From assembly GCA_037157565.1 (NCBI GenBank), contig JAZHRO010000002.1, positions 77,240,001-77,304,000 of the forward strand: a DNA stretch of 64,000 nucleotides. The letters run 5' to 3'. Source of the stretch: Thalassia testudinum. Its lineage: Eukaryota > Streptophyta > Magnoliopsida > Alismatales > Hydrocharitaceae. Of this stretch, positions 32,900 through 45,018 are shown piece by piece; the stretch's first letter is position 1; each line of letters opens with the position of its first letter. A program made the position numbers and the translations under genes. The notes below the pieces were generated by a model that was not told where the DNA came from, did not search any database, and saw nothing but the letters and a program-made list of their open reading frames with translations.

Positions 32900-34640
32900 G
32901 GGTGATCAATACCTCCCTTTCAAAGTAATGCCAACAGTTCCTTGATGGCCTTGCTAGATTCCTTGGTTTGCATCGTGTTGTCCCTGACTAGCGTCGTTAG
33001 CTCATCGATTCGCTAGTCTTTCTCCTCGTCTTTGCGGTGTAATGCCGCAATCTCGTTCCTCATCTCATGCACCTCAGCTGAAGAGGATGATGCTCCCCTT
33101 CTCCCATACCACCCCGAGACGGTCTTGCTCCTCTCTGCGCTATGGACGTAACTGCCAAGATTATGTGGCATGACGGTCCAGTAGGCCTCCTCTGCTATCA
33201 GTGGCTGTTGAAATGTAGCAGAGTTGGCATCTTTAGGAGGATGCACTAGGTTGATCATATTATCCTGAAAGATATTGAATTATGGTAAGTAATTTCATTT
33301 AATTATATAATTACGAAATCCAATAAAAGTATTGTCTTTTTTTTACTTACGTGTCTCTATTGGTATGTGTCGTGAAGCTATTCTCTATTTCCATCATCAC
33401 TCATCTTGCTATGAGTGGCCTCATATACTCCCACCCGATCAAGTTAGGCACCTTGATTCTTGGTGGACTATAATAATTTGAAATAGTTAATTTTAAAAAA
33501 ATTAGAAATTTTTGTAAGGTTTAGAAGAAAATAATAATTAAAGGTACTTACGTATATGGATTTCATTGAGCCTATGCTCCTCCTACCCAAGACATAGGTC
33601 TTCGATGGAGCCTTAGCCCTATTTTCCTTATTCTTCTTGGCCTGCTCCTGAAATAAAGGTACAATTAATTTATTAACTTAGAAATTGGTTAAATAAATGA
33701 TAACATATGAAATACTTTTACCTGCGTCACTGGATCATGCCAATGCTTGCACGCTTCCTTCCAAGTGTGCGGTTGTATCAAAGGAGGCGCATTATGCAAT
33801 GCATTTTCATGATTCATTTTCTTATAAAACTAAAAAATATAATTGTAATGTTAGAAATAATATTTGAATTATGGTAAAGGAAATAAACAAATACAGTTAA
33901 AATTTATCTTTTACCTTATTCTTCATTTCTAATCTGTAATCTTTATGAATCTTCGTTGCGTGCTTAAGGATATATTTGGCGATGTTCTGATCATCGTCCC
34001 AATCGAAGGTAGCCTGCATTAGTAAGAGAACAGAAATTGTTACATAAATTAAACTTATATAAAGCAATGTACCAATTACCACTAACTCTTGAATGAGTTA
34101 CATTTTCAGGTCATTTGGTACCTTCCTCCAATTGAAGTAGGATAGTGGGATGATCGCCTTTGTCAGCGTACCCAGTCTGCTAACGAATGGAGGATAGTCC
34201 ACTGCTTCCCCCTCAAGTGTGAACCGCACTGAAATACGGATCCCATGCGGAATTCTCTCTAATTCCCTGTTCCACGTGGGACCTCTTCCCCTACGTGCAC
34301 TTATAAGATAGAATTATAACATAGAATTAAATAACAAAGAAATAAATAAATTGTAACATTTACCAAACCTTAAATTCATACCTAAACTGCGGAAGGGTGG
34401 TGGTGGTGCAGAGCATCTCGGCTGAGAAGGATCTGGGTCAGTTGTCTGCTCTAGCTGATCATCCAAGCCAAGGTCCTCCTCATCAACTGAAGTACTATCC
34501 TCCTCATCGGCGGTTGCATCCTCCTCGTAGTCAGAATCCTCTACTGGTAGATCCATCGGAGGAGGCATCAGATGCTTCCCCTTCCCCCTACTTCCCTTCC
34601 CCTGACTATGGAAATATTGAGCCACATCTCCAGGCCTCAA
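32900..34640 (-). pseudogene. CACTA B second gene, Ptta/En/Spm (Transposase_24-like)
   Basis: Spliced minus-strand gene. Exon 1 (from about 34640) encodes an acidic, Pro-rich N-terminus with a long Asp/Glu run. Next (about 34300-34100) come RELERIPHGIRISVRFTLEG and FNWRKVPNDLKM, then FDWDDDQNIAKYILKHATKIHKDYR (34020-33900), then TWKEACKHWHDPVTQ (about 33790-33720). The 33258-33013 part reads WTVMPHNLGSYVHSAERSKT and a charged coiled-coil-like tail. Introns have plant-like ends (GTAATTGG...TGCAG, GTAAAAG...TTTTAG). This layout matches the second protein of plant CACTA elements, thought to bind the subterminal repeats. In-frame stops in the tail (about 33012) suggest decay. Confidence 0.75.
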
Positions 34641-34929
34641 AAATTGTTGGCGAGGTGCCTGGGGCTGAGTGGGTTGCTACTAGCGGTGAGCCTGAGGTTG
34701 AGGCTGAGACTGAGGCTGCTGGGAGGCCTGAGCCTCCTCCCTGTAACTCTTGTTAACCTTCTTTTTGAAAATAACCTGCATAAAAATATCACAAATAATC
34801 AGATATTTTTTAAAATATTTGGTAGCATTTCCCATATATATTGTGATATTTCAGAAATTTTGTATAAAATAAGCATACAAATAAATGAAAATGAAATAAG
34901 AGTATATAAATGAAGATGAAAATAAGCAT

Positions 34930-35141
34930 ATAAAATGAAATATTTCGCTCCCCTTCTCCCTTCTTCTTTTTCCTCCTCTTTTTCTCTTCCCCTTTCCCCT
35001 TCCCATTCCTCCATTTCCCTTCCCCTCCGCTCCATTTCCCTTACCTTCCCCTCTTCTCTATTTCCCTACACTTCTCCCTTCCGCTTTCTTATCCTTCTCT
35101 CCCTTCTCCTTCCCATCCCTCCATTTCCCTTCCCCTCTCCA
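34930..35141. repeat. Pyrimidine-rich tract between the two CACTA B genes
   Basis: About 200 bp of cccttcccctt-type sequence on the plus strand, intergenic or intronic. The Ser/Leu/Phe-rich ORFs it generates are not genes. Confidence 0.6.
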
Positions 35142-36249
35142 CTATTTCCAAATGGTTTTGACCTCCGTCCGGAGGATCGACCTTCCTCCAATGTTAAATA
35201 TGGATAGACATTCTTCATCATTGCCATTAAATTCTCCTTCATAGTTTCGTTCAAGATGATTAAATCGATTGTTGGTTTCATTCACGTACATGGCACAGAA
35301 GTTAATACATTCTTTCACAAGATAGCCTTCAACAATTGACCATTCTGGCTTAGCCTTATTCAAGACATAATCTTTCAGTTTCTTCAAATATCGTTCAATT
35401 GGATATATCAATCTATATTGCACGGGTCCAGCAATTCTCACTTCATTCAAAAGATGAAGCGTGATATGAACCATCACGTCGAAGAATGCAGGCGGGAAAA
35501 TCTGCTCCATTTTACAAAGTGTGATCATAATTTGTTTATCTCAATAGTCTAGGAATTCGAGATCTAATGTCTTTGAACAAATGACTGTAAAATATCTACT
35601 CATCTCCGTGAAACAATCGACTACCAGATCAGGCATCACTCCACGTATCGCTAGTGGGAATAAGATTTACATGTACACATGAAAATCGTGATTTTTTAAT
35701 CTCGTAATCTTCTTATGCACTTTATCTACGCAACGTGAAAGCTGCGATGAATACCCATTAAGTACCCGAATGTCTTTAAGGAATGAGAAAATCCTTCAGC
35801 TCTGCTCTCCGATAAGACTGTATATAGCTTCTAGAAAGTGAGACTCCTTCAATGTGCAACTCAGGATGAATACCCAAAATTTTCATATCATTTCTTGCTT
35901 TAACTATATCCTTCGGCCTGTCTGTTAGGTTTAATACATCAACAATGTTGTCCATTACATTATTCTCGATATGCATAACATATAAATTGTGTCGCACTGT
36001 CAAATCCTTCTAATATGAAACCTCCATAAAAAATATGCTTTTCTTCCTAAACCCTGAATGTCGCAAGGAAGCCAAGTCATTCTTGAAAATACTACCCAAA
36101 CATATTTCTCTGAACTATTGCAATGTCTCTATGGTTTTCATCCCCGACATCCTAATAGAAGATGTATTGAGCTTATTCTTCAGATTCCTCAACGAATATC
36201 GACATGCTTTACCATCAAATCTGTCCTTAAATTGTGATGTTCGCCATTT
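35142..36249 (-). pseudogene. CACTA B TNP2 transposase, C-terminal part
   Basis: Continues the TNP2 gene left of the solo LTR. KWRTSQFKDRFDGKA follows PIEH of the other part in frame. Then come TVRHNLYVMHIENNVMDNIV (a TNP2 signature), AELKDFLIP, and, in a shifted frame, MEQIFPPAFFDVMVHI, GPVQYRLIYPIERYLKKLK and GYLVKECINFCAMYV, which match the DUF4218-type tail of plant TNP2. TNP2 cuts the element at its CACTA termini. At least one frameshift and several stops (for example in ETLQ-stop-FREI) inactivate this copy. Confidence 0.9.
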
Positions 36250-37126
36250 GTGTTTGATCGCGTTTTTGTGCAGTTTGTTAATTTAGGATTTTAAGTCATT
36301 GCAATGCACAAAAATGGATTCACTTTTAAAATTTATAACCTAAATAGTGGGGTATCTAGGGTCGTCCAAGGAGGTAATATGTTTCAAAATGCACGTCTCT
36401 TTCTTATAAGTAGAAATCACCTTTCTTTTTTATCTTTTTCAATGTATCATTTTTTGGGGTTATGAAATAACCGGAAAACATGAGTTGTTGGTGGGAAAGT
36501 AAATAACAACTACGATTACTAAGCTAACACCTAAGTGACAAATAATTCCTCTCCCTAAGCTCACTCTAGGCACGTGGAGGCCTAGAGTAATTAGGGAGAG
36601 GGAGTGAGGAGTGCTAGAATCACAGTAATTAAAATGCAACTAAAAAGAAATTTCAAAGAAGGCAACTAGATTAATGAGAAAGTGTTTTACAGAAAAACCT
36701 AGTAGATGAATGCTTCTACTACTAGATAATTGCAACAAATAAAATAAAACACAAATCCTCCTGAATTGTTGGTGAAGAGGGGAAGCTCCTTGCTCCAAGC
36801 TTAGGGGCTCCTAGGCTTGAAAAGGGCTCCTCCTTCTCCTTCCTTGAGATGCACCTCCAAGGTGGAAGCTACCACCTTCAATGCTCTCCTTCAAGGGTGG
36901 GCGTGCACCACCCTTGCTTCTCCTTGCCTGGCCATCCTCCTGGTGGTGAAGATCCTCCTCCTTCTTGGCATGGCACAAAGGGAAGGAATGGGGAGAAGGC
37001 ACCAAGGGGGCAGGTGATGTGCCCCCTTAATCTTCTTCTCTACTCCTTCTTGGCCGAAGGTTTAGGTGGAAGTGCGGTGGAAATTATATAATGGGAGGAT
37101 GATGAAAAATGGTGGTAGGTGATGGG

Positions 37127-37134
37127 TTTATATA
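37127..37134 (-). promoter_or_regulatory. TATA box of solo LTR (left copy)
   Basis: Minus strand TATATAAA. The matching position in the other copy is TATAAAAAG at 54775-54783. Confidence 0.55.
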
Positions 37135-37544
37135 GAGTAGGAAGGGGGCATAGGTGGCTCTTGGAATGGATGGCTAGGATAGGATATGGGGGGTAGTTGG
37201 GGATCCTAGGGCTAAAGGTGATTGGCGCCAACCAAAGGGTAACCAAGGTGGTGGCTATGGGTGGTGGCACCCCTTGAAGTTGGCACCAAAATGGGTTCTA
37301 GAAGGGGGGCTTAGGTGGTGCCAAGTAGGGTTCTAGAAGGAGGGGTAGGTGGGTGGCTAGGATGGGTTATATGGGTAGGTGTAGGGTTAGGATGGGGGGA
37401 TTTTTGGAGGGAATTTTTTGGCGCCAAAACAAGGGTAGTTATAGGTGGTTTTGGCGCCATTTAGTGGTGTCTTTTGGTGGTAGTGGGTAGGCTAGGTGGT
37501 GGCACCAAAAGGAGTAGAGTGGAGCTAGCTTAGGTGAGCTTAGG

Positions 37545-38280
37545 TAGGGCTTAGTTGGTAGAGCTAGATAAGGAGGGTTTTTAGGTGGTGGATTGCCAAG
37601 GGAGCTGGAGCCTAGCTAAGCTAAGCTAAGCTAAGCTAGCTTAGCTATTAGTGGAGTAGAGGAGGTGGTATTGGAGCTAGGGTTTGAAGAGATGAGCTGA
37701 GGAGGAGAAGTCTGGAGCTTAAGCTGGAGCTGGCAGCTGTTGAAGAGGGTGGCATAGAGCTACTCTAGCTGGCTTAGCTTACTAGTTCTTTACTAGCTGC
37801 TAAGCCAAGCTAAAGTGAGCTGACTTCTACCATAATGAGCTAAGGTGAGCTAGATCTGGTGCTCCTGGGGAGGATCAATCTGGTTGAGGCAGCTAAGGTA
37901 GCTTAACTCAACTGAGTTGAGCTAAGCTGAATCCCCGAGAGCTGGACTTGAGCTTCCTAGGTTGAAATGAAGTCATCTTCAGCTGGCTAGAGTTGAGTGC
38001 AGCTGGATGTAGTTGGACCTGAGCTAGGGTGAATTCCAGTCAACTCAGCTGAGCTAGCTAGAGCTCTCTGTGGACTAATGGGAGTTGAGATGAGCTAGAC
38101 TTAGCTAAGTTGAGCTGACCTGAGCTAGGGTAAGCTAAGATGAGCTCTCTTGAGCTGCCATTCAGTTGAGATGAGCTGAATGGAGCTAGGATGAGCTAAC
38201 TCTAGTTCAGGTGAGTTGAATTCTAGCTATGGTGAGCTGGATCAAGCTGAGTTCCAGCTGGTGAGAGCTTCTCCTTCACT
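37545..38280. repeat. AGCT-rich region in U3 of solo LTR (left copy)
   Basis: The palindrome AGCT recurs dozens of times at irregular 5-15 bp spacing within words such as GAGCTGAGCTAGCT and a run of AGCTA units at 37613-37645. The other copy shows the same at 53660-54330. Confidence 0.8.
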
Positions 38281-38491
38281 AGTTGCCTTCCTGAGTGCTA
38301 GGGTTCTAGGTATCTGGAAATCTGTATATCCATAACACTCATAAAAACACGTTAAAAAGGTAATAAAAAGTGTAATGCATGCCTAACCTAATTAATGCCT
38401 AAATACAACCCAAAAACCCATTTGCGGAGTAAAATCCTAAGAGCTAGGTTTGTTTTAATGCATAAGAATGATGATAAACTTGCGTTTATCA

Positions 38492-39894
38492 GTGTTCAAT
38501 GGGAAAAAACCTGCGGTGCCCTAAGTAATAGAACTTCTTGCTTTCAGGCAATCTTAGGTGATGAGTATCATCCAAACAGATTGGACAGGTGAACTTCCCC
38601 TTCATACTCCATCCTGGCAAATTTTCATATGTTGGAAAGTCATTAATTGTCCACAGTAATGCAGTGTGCAACTGGAAGAATTGTTTCTTTTGTGTGTAAT
38701 ATGTTTGAACACCATTGTACCACAAGACTTTCAATTCATCAATTAATGGTTGGAGGTAAACATCTATTACATTTCCTGGTTGCTTGGGTCCTGGGATAAA
38801 GAGTGTCAACATCATGAATGCAAATCGCATGCATAGCCATAGGGGTAAGTTGTAAGTAACCATAACCACCAGCTATATGGAATATGATGGATACATGCTC
38901 TTGAATGGGTTGAATCCATTGCTTGCAAGACCTAGTCTTACATTTTGTGCCTCCTCTGCGAATAATGCATGATTCTCGTTAAATATGTTCCACTCATCAG
39001 AATCTATTAGATGACGGATGCGTCCATCTTTCGATTTATTATCCTGATGCCACGACATCAGTTTTGTTGTTTTACTGGAATTGAATAGGCGTTGTAGCCT
39101 AGGGATTAGTGGAAAATAACGGAGAACCTTCTTTGGTTGTTTCTTTCCGTCAGTGTTTGTTAACTTACCCACTTTATATCTGTCCTCACCACATTCAGGA
39201 TAGTTAGTCAACTCTGAGTACTCATTTCTGTACAGGACACAATCATTATGACAAACATCAATCTTCTCACATTTCAGTCTGACCCCCCGTATCTGCTTCT
39301 TCACATCATACCACGACTTAGGATACCCAGCAGGATTATTCAGCAGATCTCTAATGAATTCTAGAACCTCAAACATTAATTTCGTTGTGGCTTTATTCAT
39401 CACTTTCTGCTGAAACAATTTCAGAAGGAATGACATCGACATTGATGTTATTCTAGAAGCAATAGGATCCTCTGCTGCCTCGATTGGATCATACAACTCA
39501 TTACAATCTCGTAATGCCTCATCGTCATTTGCATCCTCATGGTCTACTGCTCTCATATCATGTATCATTTCATCTAATTAATCTCCTTGATTATCATCAC
39601 TTCCTTCAAAGGCTTCAATTCTCTCATTTCTAACTTCTCTCATTTGCTCACCATGAGCTATCCAATTTACGTAATGTTGCCACCAACCGTTACATATCAC
39701 ATGCTCCAAAACTGTTTCCCGGTCGTAGAAAAACCCATTCAAACAGTGTCTACATGGGCATAAAATCAGCTGAAGGAATTCACCTCATCTAAATGTCTTC
39801 CTATCATATGACATCCCCACTCTAGAAATGAAATCACTCCACTCTTGTATCCATGGTAATTCGAATTCCTCATATTGATCCATGACTTATCCAT
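38492..39894 (-). pseudogene. CACTA B TNP2 transposase, N-terminal part
   Basis: The start MDKSWINMRN (ATG at 39892-39894) opens the transposase-associated domain. LILCPCRHCLNGFF and HVICNGWW follow, with breaks near 39766 and 39575. The 39568-38873 ORF reads KVLRYFPLIPRLQRLFNSS, MSWHQDN and RLGLASNGFNPFKSM, hallmark TNP2 motifs. The 38869-38489 ORF adds PGPKQPGNVIDVYLQPLIDE, FTCPICLDDT and YYLGHRRFFPIEH, where the solo LTR cuts in. Removing the LTR and one TSD restores EH-KWR in frame with the C-terminal part. Stops at about 39570 and 39766 and a break near 38870 are independent damage. Confidence 0.92.
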
Positions 39895-40037
39895 GATAAT
39901 TAACTTAAATGTAAAGGACAACCACTCATAAGTTGGACTCGGATAAGGTAAAAATGTGTATTTTAAGATCATTCATAAGTTAGACTCGAATAAGGAAGAA
40001 ACGTGTATTTTAAGAAGATTTTCACTTGATAGCCCAT

Positions 40038-40299
40038 CCTTGAATATTTGATCACAACATTACTTCTTACATGCAACCAGTGTTTGGAGAAATTTCGGCA
40101 ACATTTCCCTGCACTTCTCCAGTATACCCTCCAAGACTAACCTTAACTACATCCCCAATAGCCCCCACTAAAGAGCACTTCGGGAATGGAGCTAAGATTA
40201 GTTGGTATACCGGAGAAGAGCGAGAAAATGCAACCGAAATTTCTCCAAACACCAGCTACATGTAAGAAATAACCCTAAGTTGTGATCAAATCTTCAAGG
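40038..40299. repeat. 262-bp foldback upstream of TNP2
   Basis: Two imperfect inverted arms of roughly 100 nt (from ccttgaa at 40038 and to ttcaagg at 40299) enclose a short spacer around 40150-40190. Within the arms TGTTTGGAGAAATTTCGG and TTCTTACATG are perfectly mirrored. It lies about 144 bp upstream of the transposase ATG on the minus strand. It could be a small-RNA-producing hairpin or a foldback MITE; no TSD is evident. Confidence 0.8.
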
Positions 40300-40780
40300 G
40301 CCCCCCTTTGTTCAGAACTTCTCCAAATAAAGGACGACGACACTCTGCATTGTCCGTATAACATGATCATAAGTCTCAATGGGTAAGTATTTTGACACAA
40401 TTATATCCCTCCCATAACCTGTTACCTAGGGTTTAGAATTCCTATTGTTTGTAATCAAATGCATCTAAATTTGTGCAAGTGTGTGTATTTATAAAGTTGT
40501 AATAAAAATTTCATAATCAAACATAAATATCAAACATTTATTTATAAATTATACTTTACTAACAGTAACTACCTCCACCCCAACCCTCTCCTCCTCCTCC
40601 TCACTTTTTAAACCCCTAATCTTCTTCATATTCCTCTTACTCCCTCTCCATTCTCATCTTTCCCTCCTTTATAAAACCGTAAACAATAAGTTTGTTAATC
40701 GAATCCCTAAACGCATAAACTTAACACTCAAATCTTAAACACCAAACCCTAAAAGTAAACCTTAAATCCTAAGCAAGATT
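40300..40780 (-). other. CACTA B 5' region left of Athila-like 3
   Basis: A/T-rich with telomere-like aaccctaa words near 40735-40765 and no ORF. It is probably TNP2 5' untranslated or promoter sequence, separated from 56857 onward by the nested element. Confidence 0.5.
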
Positions 40781-40785
40781 GAAGG

Positions 40786-43603
40786 TGGAGCGTGTTTTTG
40801 TCGCTATGGTAATTACAGTCGTTGGAGTATATGACAAAAATGGTTACCAGTCTAATTCAATTTATTACTCGGAATGAAGAGTTTCCCGAGGTCGAACTCA
40901 GGGAGCAAACTAGAATTCTAGAAGCATATAAGTTCACAATATATAAGGTTTTACAAAAAAAATTAAGAGAGAGAGAGAGAAAAAGAAGGGGTGATTGGCT
41001 TCTTCTCTTTCTTCAGTTGACTCTCTTCTTTCTTTTTCTTCTTTTCTTCTTCGCTGCTTCTGTGGTTCCTCTTTCTCTTCTCTTTTCTCTGATTTTCTCT
41101 TCTTCTTCCTTGCGGCTGTAGAGACTTTTGCCTTCTCTTTTCTTCTTCAGCTACTAAGTCTTTCTCCTTTCTTCCTCTTTGATTTTCTTCTCTCCTTTTC
41201 CTTCTGCTCTGGCCCTTCCTCTTCTTTCTTTCTCTCCTTCCTGTCTTCTTCTTCTTCTTTGCGTCTTCTTTCTTTCTTCTTCAGCTGCGGTTCTTCCCTG
41301 CTCTGGTTGCTGACCTTCTGACGTTTGATTCAACGCTCAGACGGCTTAACTACACGGTTGCTACAGTGCGGCTCCTCTTTTTTTTTTCTTCAGCTCCTTT
41401 TCTTCATTTCTTCTTCCTTCGCCTGCTTCTTCCTTCTTCTTCCTTTTATCCTGCACACACACACAACTATCAGCGCAAAACCTACCGCTACCCCTTTCCC
41501 GTGTCTCTCTCTCTCTAGATCTCTCTTAGGAAAGCTCTCCCAGAGCTGGGTAATCGGGTTGGGTTACGCGCTCGGGTCTAGGAGCACCGACGTGGGTGGT
41601 GCACGAGGAGTGCACAGGAGTGTCGGGTCGGGTCACCAAATCAGTGTGGGCAGTGCCGCGGATGAGGCGAGTGAATAGGTGAGGGACCTCACCCCGTGTG
41701 CTTTCGGAGGCGATAAGTCGAAAGCATAAAATCAATTTAAGTGTGGGCGAGAGGCCACACACTTACAAGGTGGGACTAAAATCCCACCTCCGATTTCAGC
41801 CGCTCGTGGGGATGGCTCCGCGCAATTGGGGTAGCTGCAGGCCTCACAACGCCAACTGCGAACCTGGGCGTGAGCATGATGCCTTTCCGCATCACCTGGA
41901 ACCTACGCCTGGGGCCGAAGAAGTCTGGAGCTGGTTCGCGAAGCAGCTTCAACCTGCTGTCAATGGCGGCGAGGAGGCGGAGACCTGAAATCACGAAGAT
42001 AGCCTCATGGCCACATCAGACAACGTAGGGAGCTTTGCCAGAGGAAGGCGAAGGCGGTGCGAGGGTCGGCGAGACGTGAGCATGCCTGTGGTCGTGTGCC
42101 TAGGGCACACTGCGTGCGTGAGAGTGGGTGAGCTCGGGGGGTGGTCTGGAGTTGCTAGGAAGGGAATGGAGGGTGGATTCGGTGTCAGTGAGGTGGTGTG
42201 GAGCTTAAAGGGTAGCTGGAGAGGCGGATGGAGGTGTGGAGTGGCGAGAACGCCTCACCGGAGAGCGGCCGGAGATGGGGAAGATGGTGATGGACAATGG
42301 CGGTCGGTGGGTTAAAATGGTAAATTAAGAAGGGGGAAATATCAGGGAGAGAGATGGGAAGGTTCCTACCTGTCTAATTGACGAAGAGGGAGGGAGGTAC
42401 CACTCGGCGCGTACCTGCCAGCGCTGAGGACGAAGGTGCCCAAGAGGGGGTTATCGGTGACGAGGAGGAGATCTGAGGACGCCAGCTAGTGCGGCCTGGC
42501 GTGGGTCGAAGAGGCAGAGTAGGCTCTGCTGCAGGTATGGCAGTAGAGCGAAGAGGAGGAGGAGAGTTCGCTGAAGGCTAGGGCACTCTGACTGGAGAAA
42601 GGGGAGAGGAAATAGAGCGTTTTTCTCTACTAGAAGTAGCTTGAAGGAGATGGCAGACCCTACCGCTCCTTATAAAGGTGTTGGTGAGGGGAGAAGTGCG
42701 AGGAATCGGCGTGGAGGTCTCGCCGGAGCATGGCCGAATATGGAGACCCATGCCTTTCGTGCGTTCGCACGAGAGGCATGGATAGCCGTAGGTGGCAGGG
42801 GCGGGTCCCTATGATAGAGGACGATGTAGGGAACCCCCTACTCGTTCTTAAGAACGACTGCCATGCTCTGCGCGGCGCCATCCTCCGCGCAAGGTCACCG
42901 GAGGTATGGCGCTGCACAGAAATGGTAGAGAGGACCGTTTTGCAAAGAATGACAAGAAAATAGGGGTCTAATTGAAAGGGTTTCAAAAGATAAGGGTCGA
43001 AAAGTAATTCGGGAGGACCAATTTGTAAAGTCGGTTAAGATGGTCTTTTCTAAGGCCCAAATTTTTGTACCAACCTCATTTGAACCTAAGGAACTTAATG
43101 GTAAATTTTAATTTTAGGTTTGACCATGTTTGTTCAGTCAATTTGCGTCAAAACCCAAATTAAGTGATAAATTGGGCATGATTCTCAATTTAGGTCAAAA
43201 TAGGTTGCAAAGGCCAAATTGAAGGTTCTAGACCATAGGAAATATTTTTATATGAATTTTATAGGATTTAGTTGATTTTTATCCTACCTCGAACCTCGTG
43301 AATTAAAGTGGGTTTATTTTAGGGTTACGGGATGTCATTTAATTCCTAGAAGTTGCTATAACCCTTTTCAGATTAGATCATCCCATTTCCTTCCTTATTA
43401 AGATTATTTGACCTGTGTTTAGACCCTTAGATACCCTGCTTGTGTACTGCATTGGTAAAATTATAGTTTTACCCCCTATGATTTGTTTTATTCGTTGATT
43501 CAGAGTTTTCTGAATTAGGCCTCTCATTAGGTTTTGTAGGAGCTTTTTCACACTTATTTAGATCAGATTATGCTAGTTAAGATTCATGATGAGACTCTCA
43601 TCA
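40786..43603 (-). repeat. Athila-like 3, 3' LTR
   Basis: Plus-strand ends TGGAGCGTG and CTCTCATCA. In about 120 bp after position 40800 it differs from the other LTR at a single site. CT-rich (TTC/TTCTC) tracts fill 41000-41450. The TATA box is on the minus strand near 42670-42678. Confidence 0.93.
42670..42678 (-). promoter_or_regulatory. Probable TATA box, Athila-like 3, 3' LTR
   Basis: Minus strand CTTTATAAG context, matched by CTTTATATT at 55917-55926 in the other LTR. Confidence 0.45.
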
Positions 43604-43616
43604 TACCCTCATGCCT
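43604..43616 (-). other. Athila-like 3 polypurine tract
   Basis: Minus strand AGGCATGAGGGTA next to the 3' LTR, one base from the tract of E1 and Athila-like 2. Confidence 0.75.
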
Positions 43617-45018
43617 AGATTTTACTAGTCCCTTAGCAAAATTTTAGGGTTTTAACCTTGTTCTAGACCATGAATTTCTTATTAAGTTTAGATAAGTGCC
43701 TTTTCTTTTGTAACCTTGATTAGGTCAGAATGCTTACCATAGGCCTAAAAGGTACTCTAGTACCAACCAAGATCCAAACCTGTCTAGCTTTAGCCTCAGT
43801 CCTTAACAAAGGTTTTTAAGGCCCACAGGAACTATCCTAAGGTTTATGGGACTTCGTGGTTAAAGCACCTGTGCTTGAGATAATTTTAGCCTTGGTTCAG
43901 CTCGCAGTGCATTTTGTAAGAGAGAGAGGTAGAAGATTTATTTGTTTGGAGAGCTTTCTCTCTCTTTTTCTTTTTAATTCTAGCTCAGGATTGGCTTCTC
44001 AACACGATCTGTATCAGATTCCTTGTCCCCATCATCAATCCTCAAGGGTTCCTGGCAGTCGATGCTTTGAGATAGCACCGCCCATGGTAAACCCTAGAAC
44101 CCTGGCTTTCGAGATTTCGAGATAATCCCGTCCATGCTATTCCGTGGCCGAATTCAGACCCTGGCAATTGACACTTCGTGATAATGCCATCCATGGAATC
44201 TGAACCAACAGAGTGCTTACATGCCCCTAGTAGGATATGTAAATATCCTAAGAGACAAGCACTGAGGAGATGATATTTTTGTTATGCATCTTCGAGGGGA
44301 TTTTCCACCTCTCCGCTCTGGGAACTCATCCAAATCAACTCGTGTTGATCGGCCGCTCCTACTCTGGGTGACCTTTTCAGAAATTTTTCAACGCTTCTAC
44401 GTGATTTTGATAGTTATGCTTACTGAACCAGACTGTGTGTCAATTTTTTTTTTTTTTTGGGTGCTTAGGTTACTGAGTCCCGTAAACCAAAAGTTAGTTA
44501 ACGAGGCCGAATACTCCCTAAGCCTTGGACCTAATACTTAAGCTTTTCATTCTCCTCAACCTCTTGAGGAATATCTAGATCTTAATGGGTACTAAAAGTC
44601 TATCCAAGAATGCCTAAGGTTTGCGTTCTTATTAATCTTATTGTGCAATTTCCATTTCTTTTTCTGAATGTGGTCTATAGCTTGGGTTAATTCCTTAACT
44701 TTTTACTAATGACTATCTCTTTTCTTTCATTTTGTGCTCCTTTTTGTCATTTTGTTCTTTTTTTCCTCCACAAAAATTTCTTTCCTCCTCTCATTTTTTT
44801 TTTGGTATATGTGAATTCTTTGTTTGAAACCTTTTCTTTACACTTTCATATCCCCCTCATGCCTAAGATTTGCAATGTCCTCATTGTAAATTAGGAGGGT
44901 TTTTATTTGGATTAGTTCATGCATTAGCATAGGTGTTTTGGTGAGTGGATGGGTCAGGGTGGCTGTTACGGATGATTTCTAATCTCAGATGCAAGCACCT
45001 GAGGTGGAGTCGGCTGTC
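43617..45018 (-). other. Athila-like 3, 3' untranslated region
   Basis: 1.4 kb without a credible ORF, co-linear with 17423-19080. It contains the hairpin plus second purine tract (44848-44886). Confidence 0.65.
44848..44886 (-). promoter_or_regulatory. Hairpin plus internal purine tract, Athila-like 3
   Basis: Minus strand CAATGAGGACATTG (44873-44886), then CTTAGGCATGAGGGGGATA, a near copy of the PPT about 1.25 kb before the real one. Confidence 0.55.

Larger units (their letters stand above)
36255..38491 (-). mobile_element. Solo LTR inserted in TNP2 (2237 bp)
   Basis: It begins TGATCGCG and ends CGTTTATCA on the plus strand, flanked by the TSD gtgtt (36250-36254 and 38492-38496). TG...CA ends and a 5-bp duplication mark an LTR. 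Absence of a PBS, PPT or coding region on either side makes it solo, left by LTR-LTR recombination. The same family is at 53449-55685 in the opposite orientation. The TATA box is on the minus strand at 37127-37134. Confidence 0.85.

Noticed and set aside
36811..37091. Similar short ORFs in the two solo LTRs (also 54832-55141)
   Set aside because: Shared LTR sequence read in antisense or sense, with no conserved start or domain. I treat it as transcribed LTR, not coding.
40071..40265. Two overlapping ORFs on opposite strands with nearly the same protein
   Set aside because: An artefact of the inverted repeat; the foldback itself is the feature.
40038..40299. Identifying the foldback as miR820
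   Set aside because: Its arms do not resemble the rice miR820 sequence as I know it; only the genomic setting is analogous.
43617..45018. An envelope-like ORF3 in the Athila-like elements
   Set aside because: No long open frame or transmembrane pattern downstream of integrase in either element.
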